Positions 23,165 through 35,100 of a stretch of 64,000 nt of DNA are shown piece after piece. A program made the translations under genes and the position numbers. The DNA is from Branchinecta lynchi (taxonomy: Eukaryota > Arthropoda > Branchiopoda > Anostraca > Branchinectidae). The first letter of the stretch is position 1. Every line of letters begins with the position of its first letter. The notes beneath the pieces are model-generated. The model worked only from the letters and a program-made list of their open reading frames with translations. It was not told where the DNA came from and did no database searches. The stretch lies in assembly GCA_023053575.1 (NCBI GenBank), contig JAKZAP010000017.1, positions 1,991,501-2,055,500 of the forward strand, in the 5' to 3' direction.

Positions 23165-26100
23165 GTAAGTACATTCTTATTACTTACCGTCATTAGACTT
23201 ACCTCGCAGCATATAGAGCGTGTTCCACGCTTATAACAATAGTAACCATTAGTTACTAATTGTCTTCCAACCCCGTGAAAATTTATTACGCATACTAACT
23301 TTTTCGAAATAGTAACCCGCAGGAGCGTAGTCCCTATCCGCCCGCGGCAAGATATTTTACCGATAACAGAAAAATGCGTTCCAGCCTTGACAAAAGCCAG
23401 GAGCCGGGAACGTCATGCCTAAGGCGTATCGCCGTTCCCCCAGGACTCGATTTGAGGAGTCCCCGCGTTTTAGTTTGTCCCGGGGACTCACTCCCCTTAT
23501 TCTCGCGAGTCCTCAAGGACGGGGAATCCTCCAATTATCATCACCATCATCAAAAAGAACTCCCTTTCAGATTTGGAGGGGAATCAATTTTTGCTGGTGT
23601 TGGTGCAACATAAAATTAATTAAAACGGTCAGAATAAAAAAAAAAAAAAAAATTGGATCCAGACTAATTTCGTCAACTGCATATTTGTTTTTTATAACAA
23701 AATCCGTGTTGGAAGCATTCCCCGTGTTCTCGCTATGTTCCTAGGCGGAGTCCGCGTGGAGTGGCTCCCTCTATTCTCGCCGTTCCCTTCGATTCCCCGA
23801 GGAGTCCTCGGTGAACGGCGAGAATACGCGTCTAGTGACGGACAGACTGACAACTTTTTTGATGTCTTAGGTATCCCTCCACTTACGTTTTGGGGTCCCA
23901 AACACCAAAATGGCCTGAAGAAGACGGGACAGGCCGTGACGTCAATCAAATCAAGTTTATTAATTAGCCATGATTATCCAAAAACGAATAGCACTGGCAC
24001 GTCAAAGAGACGTGTGGGTAATCTAAGATGGGATGTTGTGGAGAGTTTTTTGCCCATTCTTCACCTCGTAGTGAAATACGGTTGTGGTTGGAACGGCCTT
24101 TCTTACAGACAAGGAAGTTATTTTTTTTTCTTCCATTCCAAAGGCTAATAATTTAAAAAATAAGACCATAAATATAATTAAAATGTGTCATTTCTATGGA
24201 AATTGCGGCATTTTTGTCGATTGTGTCGGCTTTTCGACGAATTTGCCATTGTATCATGTGAAACAAGAAACAAGACCGAAGGTTTCGATAGGATCCCAAA
24301 AATCTAACATTTGATTCAGACAATTGGGTCAGGTCGTTGCCATTGAATGAATGAATGAATGAATGAATGAATGAATGAATTTTATTGACCCACTGCACTA
24401 CAATGAGGACTAGTAGAGTATAATAAAATAAACTGGAAAAGGAAAAAGTTCAGTCTTCTTGAGATTCTTTGAATATTTGCACTATTAAAATAAAGTTCAA
24501 CAGTGGATACAGGATGTCTCCTTGCCCCGATACCGAATCTCTAATCGATTACAGAAACAACTTTGGGCTTCAGCCAAATTTCGAGTTTCAGCCGAATTCG
24601 TGATGAACTATTTGTCCAGCAAGATAACTAAGTTCAGATATGGGTTCAGCGGACCTCCTTACCCCCTCAATGAATATCTTATTAGCTTATAAAACATACA
24701 TGTTTTTACCGTAAATTCGAAACCCCTCCTCTGCTTCTGAAGATAGTACTAAAGGACCCATCTACGAACTTGACCTGTACTTTACCCGTGACTCTACATT
24801 GAACAACATCCTCGCTGGACCAACATATTTCCTCGTTTGAACATTATATATCAACCCCTTCGACCTTCGATTACACTAGATCTCTCCGACGTCTATAGAA
24901 TAAACAAATGAATGTTGTTACTGATTTAAGAATAAAGGGGTAGGAACTGCTATAGCCTAAAATTTGGTCGACAAATTTTTTGTCCGGTTTTCGCCAGATT
25001 CCGGGTGAACTACTTGCCCGGCAAGAAAATAACTTTCATATTTGGATTCAGCATGTCTCCTTAATCCTAAATCAACTATCTTAGTAGCTTTTAAAAATAT
25101 TTGTTTTGCCCGTCAATTTGGAACCCCTCCCCCACCCCTAAATCTAGGGCTACAGAGCCCATCTACGAGCTTGAACTTACCCCTGACCCAAAGAATCCTC
25201 ACAACAAGTGTCATCAAATAGCTCGTTCCCTTCGAGATTTATCGTGCTAACAGACGGACAGACGGATAGACGGACAACTTTTGCAATGTCATAGGTACCC
25301 TTCACATACGTTTTGGGATCCCAAAAACCCACGAGATGGTCTACAAACTTTTTTGTGTCGGATTCAACCATCGGCAGGGTCGGAGGGATGGAATCTGGAA
25401 CATCGTGGTATGCGTAAGCTGAGAGCGGGTGATCCGAATGGAGTAAAATTTGAGCTGAGTTCGGGGAAGGGTCCCGGAATCTGTGCGAGTCAGCTATAAG
25501 GGGCCAAATGAGTGGAGCGGTTTGACTGAGTTTATATTTCCTAGACCAGTGGTTCCCAACCGGTGGTACGCGTACCCCAAGGGGTACGCGAGACCCTTGC
25601 AAGGGGTACGCGAAGGAACCAAAACTGATTTAGTCTTTAGCTTCAAAATCTCTCCTTACTCTTTTTGTATTGCCGAAAGCCTAACATTACCAGCAGAGGC
25701 ATCACCAGCCAAAATGTATCTTAAGGGGCAAGGTATTTTTGGGATCCCAAAACGTAAGTGGAGGGATACCTATGACATCACAAAGTTGTCCGTCTGTCCG
25801 TCTGTACGTCCGTCCGTCTGTCCGTCTGTAAGCACTACAACTCTCGAAGGGAATGAGTTATTTTGATGAAACTTGGTGTGAGGATTGTTTAGGTCAAGAG
25901 TAAAGTCAGTTTCGTAGATGTGCTCTGTAGCCCTACATTTAGGGGTGGGGGAGGGGGTTTAATTTAAGGGGCAAATGAAATATTTTTAAACATATAATGT
26001 GATAGTCGATTATGGGGTAAAAAGACATGCTGAACACGATAGTGAAAATCATGTTGTCATCGGACAAGTAGTTCGTCCTGAATCCGGCTAAAACCGGAAA

Positions 26101-29100
26101 GTTTGTTATAAGTAAAAGTTTTATTTGAAGTTGATTAGATGTTGGATTTAGGGATAAGAAGACATGCCGAACATGATGGTGAAACACATTTGTTCACCGG
26201 ACAAGTAGTTAGCCTGGAATCCGGTCAAAACCGGAAAGTCTGTTAAAAGTAAAAGTTTTATTTGAAGCTGATTAGATGTTCGATTTAGGGATAAGAAGAC
26301 GTGCTGAACACGATGGTGAAAACCATTTTCTCGCCGGGCAAGTAGTTCGCCCGGAATTCGGCCAAAACCGGAAAGTTTGTTCAAAGTAAAAGTTTTGTTT
26401 TAAGTTGATTAGATCAGTCCAAACCGGAAAATTTGTTAAAAGCAAAAGTTTTATTTGAAGTTGATTACATGACAGATTTAGGAGTAAGAAAACACGCTGA
26501 ATCTGTATATGACAATCTTTTTTTTACCTGGACATATAGTTCGTTTGGAATTATAACATATAGTTCGAATATTCATTATAAGTTGAAATTTTACTTGAAG
26601 TTGATTAAATGTTCTTTATACGGATAAGGTGATACGCTGAATTCGTTTCTGACTTTTTTTTTCTGGACAAGTATGGTAGTTCGTTCGCAATTGTCTGGAT
26701 CAAATATTAGATTTTTGGGATCCCATCGAAACCTTTGGTCTTGTTTACTGGCCTTGTTTACTGCTTTTACGAAAAATCGCGGCTCTTCGCGCCGACTCTT
26801 TTCTTTTTAGTCGTCTGGCGGACCTTTTGGGGGGGGATGGGTGTTATCAAACTGTGCTTGACGCCTCTGATTCAAAGCCCTAGTGAAAGTCAGTGAAATA
26901 ATTTTGCTTCAAAAAGAGCTAGTCTACTGCCATAAAATCTGTTCCTGTGTCAAACAATATTGTTTCAAGAAAAATCGAAGTTTTAGTTTTAGTTTAGTTT
27001 CGTGTAATACTCTTTATTATACAAACCAACTTTTAATTGTACCTTACCTTACCTTACCTTACATGCTAAACTACATAAATACACCTTTTATAACCCTCTT
27101 AACATCCTTTATACATGTAGCTGATACTTCTGACTGCATGAAAGCCCGAATGGGCCTGTGGGGGCAGTCAGAAAAGACATTGCAAGTGATGTTGTCATTC
27201 AGGTTGCGAATTAAGCTAACGAAAAAGTTTGCGATGCAGCTTGATGAAAGCATGGAGAACATCAAAAGAGAAGAAACAGGCTGACTAAAAAAATATGCTT
27301 CTAATGAGGTCGAGCCGAGATTTGACAAATATATTGATACAAAGCAGCCTTTAGTCATTGCCTCATTGATTTTTTATATATTTTTACACATGTAAGTAAG
27401 TAAGTAAGTAAATAATTTATTTATAACCCGCCGTTTTCAAAAAGCGGAGTAAATGAAGAAAGTAAATAAAACACATAAACATACACAAAAAGACACTTAA
27501 TTTCAATCGTCGGTCAGGAAGCAGTGTAGAAGGTCGTGCACTGGTTGGGTTCTGTTGTCAATGATTTTTATAGCGACGAAGAAACATCTAAAAGGGTAAC
27601 ACTTGCATCTTGAATTTTGAGTTTTTCAAAGTATGATTATGGCATAATTTCGGTCTGAAAAAGGGGGTACGCAATCTTTTCGAACCTTGATTAGGGGTAC
27701 GCGGTACGGAAAAGGTTTGGAACCACTGTCCTAGACGATACATTTTGGGGTCCAGAAGGTATCCGACCACGGGGGGGGGGGGGGGGGGGGGTACCGTAGT
27801 TTCCCTAAAAAGTGGTCAGATTTTAGTGAAACTTGATACTTGATAAAAGAAAATGTCTTCAGTAACAGACCGAACAGGGTGAGAAGGAGTTATATAGGGG
27901 ATTCCGGAATTTGGAACATTTCTGTCATGCTCAGGGATCAAACGAGCATAGTTATTCAGAATGGAAGGTCATATGCATTAGATCCACATTAGGGTAGTCG
28001 CCGCAGTTGGCCTCGGTTGGGAGTGTTGGAGGGGGGTGCTGGAAGTTCGTTTTTCCAACTTGAGCGGCTTTGAGCCCGAAGAGGACCCTTGCCAAGAAAG
28101 GCCGAAGTACATCTCTCATAAAATTCAGCTGACGCATCTGTTTTGCACTGTCAGATATGACTCGCAGTCAGCTTGGGCTGAAGGAATATTTATTCTTAAT
28201 TTTACTTTTAACAATTCTGAATTTAAAGTTTAATCTAAATTTAAGTTTTATTTTTCAGTTTGAATTTTAATTTTCTGTTCAGTAGATATACCCTCCACCA
28301 AAAACCCAGTTGGCTGCTGATATAGCTGCTGTTGCAGCTATAAATTCTTCCTCCATTTTTTTTTTCAAATATCTTCCTTCATCACGTCATCGTCTTCGAA
28401 CTTTGACTGTATTTTTGCGTAATTTCCAATATTTTGGGAAGTCCGATTTTTGGTTCACGACAAAAAGTGTTTTCGCGACAACCGGTTACCCGTTGAACAC
28501 CGGTTGTCGCCGAAACACACCCTAAGGATGAAATTTTTCAGGGATACTTATTTTCAGTCTAGGGATTCAGGGTAATCTAGGGGAAATTAACAATTTTTAG
28601 GTGATTTTAGATTTATTTAAAAAACGGTCGATTATCCTGTGGTCAAAGTTCGCTTTGTTGTATTTTTAACCGACTCAAACGTGAATTTGAAATCTGATTC
28701 ATGGCAACGACCCTCACAATTTGTCCTGTAGGCGGCAAATTCAAAACTACGAAAACGCGGGTTTCTCTATATGACAAGGTTAGACAATTTGTGTTTCAGA
28801 AGTTGTTTCCTATGAGACTTGAACTGTGATTCATTATGATAGTATCCGTCATAGTGTGTCTCCTGCAGGTCTCCCGAGTTCATCAGTATCAGTTATGGCA
28901 GAAGAACAGTTATTACTTTCTTGGCTATCGTAGCACAGTTTGTGCACAGTCTGGGCTCAAGCCTAATGTCCTTCTTTGTCTGAGTACAATAATGTACTCA
29001 GAGGCATTACCAGGCGTTACTAGCCATAATGTTTTTTTGGGGGGAGGACGAGGCATTTATGTTTCTGCAGAAAAAAAACTGTTTTCAGCAACAAAAAATT

Positions 29101-32100
29101 ACAGTTTTGAAAAAATCGACTGATTTTCAGAAAAAATACTATTTTTGACGAAAAATCCACTACTTTTTAGAAAAGCTGACCATTTTTCATGAGAAATATC
29201 AACTGTTTTGACGAAAAATTGCAACTCTGGTTATTTTTTACTGACTGACTGACAGCATTGTGGGGGGGAGGGCATCTCCCCCCAGTTGTGATGCCCCTGA
29301 CTTTACTATGTAACAGGAGGGTCTAAATTAAGTTGTATTGGAATTCCGCTCAATTGTGACATCACACCCATTTGATCTTATTACCTCAGAAAATGAAAAA
29401 ATTGTAGTTTATTCCTATTGGGAAACTTATATTTGAATATATATAAATAAATATATACAGCCGAGCGGCCAGTGAGTCGCCTGTTGGGTTTTTATTCCTA
29501 AAACAACATAGGGACAATCAAATCCTATGTTGGGTCCAGAGGCGTTACTAGCCAAAATGTTTGAGGGGGGGCAAGGTATGTACAGACTGGCTGACAACAA
29601 GAGGGGGGGGGGGAATCCCCACCATCCCCTCCTATCTGTGGTGCCCCTGGTTGGGTCTTCAATCACATGACATCCCTGTCATGTATGTCATAACTGTATG
29701 GGATTCCATACAGTGGAAATATAATATAACCTTGAATGTGGTCTTAAAATGTTCAAATGAAACTTCAGTGCAAATTGAAGTATGATTGTTTTGTTGGAAA
29801 TATACGGTGTAACATCCTCTTTTCTAGGGTAAAATCTAGAGGGAACTGAACACACAAAAAATGGAGTTTTTTTGGGGGGGGAAATTAAATTTAGGGAAAA
29901 TGGAAATAAAAAAGTGGAAGCACTACAAAGGAAATGGTGTCAAGTACACCAAATACGTCAGCTAAAGTTTTCTTAGACTTATATTTCGTCCCGAAATAAA
30001 ACGATAACGAAACTGCAGAAAAACAAACTAAAAATTCTAGCTTATCGTTAAATAATTTGCAGCCAGCTTGGGCTGAAGGAATATTTACTAATTACTAATT
30101 ACAGTTCAGTTAAATTCGAGACAAAGCCCAGCTACTAGGCTGGCCATATTCTTCACGTAGATAATCCCTGTACAAATTTTCACCAAATTATTTGAAGGAA
30201 TGAATTTAATCCCTCAACAGCCCATGGGCCATGGCTGGAAAAAATGACAAAATGATGTACCGTAGCCTATAATATTAACAAAAACAAATAAATAGGTACG
30301 GAACTGTGGGCCATCTTTAGGCATCTGCATAGTCTTTGGAGGTTGCCAACATACTTGAATCCAAATCCTTTTTCTACGAAATCTTTCGACCTACCACTTC
30401 CTTTTTCTTTCAACTCCTTATTGTCCCACTCATTGGGCAAAAGTATGGACCTTTCCATGCCTGTCTCTACCAGTATCCCGATTAAAAATGTATAGCCTGC
30501 GTAGTAGTATGGTAGTAGTACGAAAACGTTGCATGTAATACTATGTAATAGCAAAGAATACTATCATTTAATGTGCCTCAGACTGGTCCAATCTTATGTG
30601 GTAGTATCCAGTAGCATCCTGTATTGCCATAGTAGCATCCAGTATTGCTAATAGTAGCATATAGTATGCAGTAACACAGAGCCTTGAAGTTGAAGCATGT
30701 AGTAGCATCGTTAGTACTGCATGCAACTTTTTCGTAGTACTTCATAGTACTATTTTGAGACAAATTTTTCATCGGGATACTTTCTCCACATCCCCGCCGC
30801 ATATGCATCTGCCCTAAGATTCTTTATTCACTCCTCTTGTATCAGCATATTCCGGAATTGTCGTGCTAACAGACGGACGGACAGACATAGGCCTATCGAT
30901 GCGCCTACAGGTTTACAGTACTCCTTTGCATTTGGGGTCCCAGTTGGACAATCTCTGGTATAGATGATAAGACGGCCCTGGAATACTCGGACACAAAGAT
31001 CCAGGGCTCTAGTCAGTTAAGTCGGAACCCCCTTTTTGGGTAATTTTGCAAAAGAAACTTTTTTGCGAAAAGTTTTTTTTTGAAACAAGTAGTCTATTTA
31101 AAAAAAAGAACTACTTTTTTGTACACATTGTGATTTTTTATTTACGTATAATAACAACATGGGGGACGTGGGACCCCCTTCCGAGGCTGGGGTCCTAGGT
31201 ATTTCTAAGCACTGAATCTAGGCAGAAGTTTGCCACTATTCCCTGGTAGTTTAACAAAACTATATAATTGGACATGAATACATAGGCACAGAGGCGTTAC
31301 TAGCCAAAATGTTTGGGGGGGGGGACGTAGCATTTACCGACTGGCCGGTAAATTTTACTGACTTTTTCTGCAGAAAAACGACTGTTTTCAACTAAAAAAA
31401 TGACATTTTTGAAAAAAATCGACTGATTTTCAGAAAAATCCACTGATTTTCAGAAAAATCCACTGATTTTCAGAAAAAACGACTATTTTGACGAAAAAAA
31501 ATTGACCAAATTTTGACGAAAAATTGCGGAGCTTCGCGCCGACTCGGTTATTATTTTTTACCGACTGGCCGACAGCTTTGGGGGGGGGGGGGGCGCCCCC
31601 CCCCGTCGTGACGCCCCTGCATAGGCATAGACATTTTTTTAATTTCATCAAAAGAATCCTGTTTTTGGCCGCAATTCTAACCACCATAAATCCGCTATGT
31701 CATTCCTTCATAACGCTCCTGCTCTTGTTGTATTCCGTGTCTCGTGAGCTAAATCCTCCGAATGTCTGGTAAAATAAGGGTGATAAAACGAGTTAGTGTT
31801 AAAAAAATTCATAAAAGTACTCAGGGCTTACCTTATTTACACTCTGAAAAACAAAAATCGTGGTAATCACGAAGCTCACCTAAGTTCTAAATCGCATTAG
31901 TTGCGTTTTTGTTCGGCTTTTGCCTTTCCCTTTTCAGCTTTGGCTTTTTATCGTTTTCAGGACATTTTTAACATTCTTGCGTTTTCGCAAGTTGCCGTTA
32001 CTACTAAGGACTTTTCACTTTTCTCGGATGAAAACGCTATTTTGACAAATGCGATTTTATTTGTGTTTTACTTGCACTTCAAATTTTTCATCCTTAAAAT

Positions 32101-35100
32101 CCGAGACAGTCTCGAAATACTGCTTTTCACTTTGAATCAAATACCTCTTTTATTGGATTTTGGGATAAACTGGTTAAAGTAGCGAGGCAAAAAGCCAAAA
32201 GGAGAGCGTAACTTGGTCCCCTACCAAGTTTGCCTTTTTGCAAAAAGCCGAGGGAAAAGGTGAAAGTCGGCGTTTGCCTTTTTGACAAAAACGGGAAATT
32301 TTCAAAGAGTGCTTGGGACAATTTTACGAAAACGCAAAAAAAGTAAAAAGCCGTCGAAAAGGCGAGTGAAAAGTCGAACAAAAACGCAACTATTCTTTCT
32401 ATAACACTCAGCAGTATTCTGGCAATTTTGAAATTCTCCTATGGGACGCAGCGTTTGTGTTGTATTGTTTCGGTTCTTTTATAATTCACCAAGAAATTAC
32501 TTGCCAAACAGAACAACCGTACGTGATGTAAGCATGCACAATCCCCCCCCCCCCTTGGGGGGGGGACTCGTTTCATCACCCTTATTTTACCCGACGTTCG
32601 GAGGATTTAGCTCACGAGAGAAGAAATACAACAAGAGCAGGATTTGTTCTCAGGAACATAGGTGTGAGCGTCTGGAATTCCAGAGTCGGTCAGAGCGGCT
32701 GTAAGTCTGGCATCATTCAAGAGAATGGTTAAATCCCATTTTTTGAAAAGGAAAGAAGTGTAATAAGAGGAAAGGGTATTTATTTAATGTTATTTATTTA
32801 TTGTTATTTGTATAATCTTATTATATTATAAACTTAATCAATAATTATTGTTATTTATTAAGTTCATATTAAAATATAGTTTCATATAAACTTTGACAGA
32901 GTAACACTACTTTATTTCCACTATTCTCTACAAAGTCTGGATACTAACTAAACTCGTTTTTAAAATTTACACTATTTACACTTATTTATATTTTTCATAT
33001 TTAACAAACTCCCCAAACTAATTAATATTTAAATTGACCCTTACTGAACTTGAACCTCGTTAAACTTGAAATATGACGCTTCAATATACACTTCTTACAA
33101 CCTGAATATTTATTAGTAATTATTTTAATACAGGATGTAGGAACTTAAATATTGACAGAGAGAGAGAGAGACAAAAATTAAATATATAATGGAATTTTAC
33201 TAACAAAAGTTTCAATATCATAACAGACCTGCCACTTGAAAATCTATACATAATTGTTTGTGCCAGGACAATAATCTCACTTAGCGTAAGTAGGCTATAT
33301 TAGGAACAAAAAGAAAATTTAAAAGAGTAAATGCAAAAAAAAAAAAAATAGATAAATAGAAGATAATTAAACCTCGTGGCAATCCAGAACCTATTCATAC
33401 CAAAGGTAATTCTGTCTCCTCCATCTTTACTCATTAAAGTTATATTGTAGTTACAGTTATATTGTGTATATTATAGTTATATTTTTACCAGTAGTGGCAT
33501 AATAAATTTCCTTTCATCCCCTTTTTCCTCATCTCGGAGGACATCCCTCGGTTGGACCCTAGGCCCTTCGAAAACTTAACTTGCCCACGTCACATTTCCC
33601 AAAATAGTCACATTTCCCCGCGTACCTCCCTGCTGACACGGGTTAAATCCGGCTAGGACCACACCCAAAATCGATCAGGAACTACGGACTCCCAAAGTAT
33701 CCCTAAGAAACAAGTCCATATAATTATCCTCGCGAGAGCCATAAACCAGAAGGCAACAAGCGTTGCGAAATATCCACCGGTTTCGGTATAAATTCCGTTG
33801 ATTAATGAAAAAGAGTCCCGAACTCGCAACATTTCCCGGACATTAGCACAGTGAGAGGAATAAGAATGATGTTAAATATTGCTTGAGCCCAAGTTGACTG
33901 GGAAACATGTGGTGCGTTTTTATGGCACTTGAGCTTACTCAAGTGCCATATAGCGATTGTAATTTCTGTCCGTCAGTCGGTCTGTCGGTCTGTCTGTCTG
34001 TCGGTCCCGGTTTTGCTAGTTCGGGCACTTCCAGATAAGCCAGGACGATGAAACTTGGCAAGCATATCAGGAACCGGACCAGATTAAATTAGAAATGGTC
34101 GATTCCCCGATCCGACCATCTGGAGGGGAGTGGAGGGAGGGGGAATCCGGAAAAAATAGGAAAAATGAGTTATTTTTAGCTTACGAACGGGTGATCGGAT
34201 CTTAATGAAACTTGATATGTGGAAGGACTTCGTGTCTCAGAACCTCCATTTTAAATCCAGACCGGATCCGGTGACATTGGGGGGAGTTGGAGGGGGAAAC
34301 CGGAAATCTTGGAAAACACTTAGAGTGGAGGGATCCGGATGAAACTTGGTGGAAAGTACAAGCAAAAGTCCTAGATACGTGACTGATATAACCGGAACGG
34401 ATCCGCTCACTTTGGGGGAGTTGGGGGGGGGGGAGAAGTCCGAATTTGTAGTGATCCCGCGAGTTCCGTGCTTCCTGATGTGCTGGGATGATGAAGATTG
34501 ACAGGCATGTCTGGGACCCGACCAGATTAAATAGGAACTCGTCAATTACCCGATTCGACCATCTGGGGGAGGGGGGGAGTGGAGGGAGGGTGAAGCCAAA
34601 ATCTTAGGTATTTTTAGCTTGCGAACGGGTGATCGGATCTTGATGAAAGTTGATATTTAGGATGACCTCGTGTCTCAGACATCTCACTTTAAATCCGGAC
34701 CGGATCCGATGACACTGGGGGGAGTTGGAGGAGGGAGCCGGATTTGGAGAAACGCTTAGAGTGGAGGGATCGGGATGAAACTTGGTGGGAAAAACAAGCA
34801 CAGGTCCTAGACACGTCATTGATATAACCGGACCGGATCAGGGCACTGTGGGGGTCCGGATTTCTAGCGATCCCGCGAGTTCGGCATACTTCCTGATGTC
34901 CTAGGGCGATGAAACTTGGCAGATATGTCAGGGATCCAAACAGATTGACTTGAGAACAGCCGTTTTCCCGACCCGACGATCGTGGGGGGAGTGGGTGGAT
35001 GGGGAGTCCGGAATCTAGTGGCGTGCATAACTTTTGAACGGGTGATCGGATTTGAATGAAACTTGTCTGGTGAGCTATCACCTCGGACGTTCAGTGTCAC

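Larger units (their letters stand above)
25547..27728. mobile_element. hAT element relic with perfect 8-bp target duplication, nested insertions
   Basis: CAGTGGTTCCCAACC at the left and GGTTTGGAACCACTG at the right are terminal inverted repeats, flanked on both sides by TCCTAGAC (25539-25546, 27729-27736). The transposase remnant at about 26840-27370 matches copy 1 (ACAATATTGTTTCAAG; then KKFAMQLDES). Nested inside are family B copy b (25736-26746), a 196 bp block (26981-27176) and a LINE tail (27390-27600). Little of the original transposase survives. Confidence 0.8.
31721..32643. mobile_element. foldback element with about 70-bp arms, containing a nested family F element
   Basis: CCTGCTCTTGTTGTATTCCG, CTCGTGAGCTAAATCCTCCG and AAATAAGGGTGATAAAACGA (31728-31795) reappear complemented at 32571-32643. 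Family F copy 1 lies between the arms. Confidence 0.65.

Noticed and set aside
23415..24148. ORFs of 109 and 137 residues
   Set aside because: They cross repeat I, a poly-A run and a family B end; no domain and no splice support.
30267..30554. 95-residue minus-strand ORF with hydrophobic start
   Set aside because: Half of it lies in dispersed repeat K, and no family or splice evidence supports the rest.
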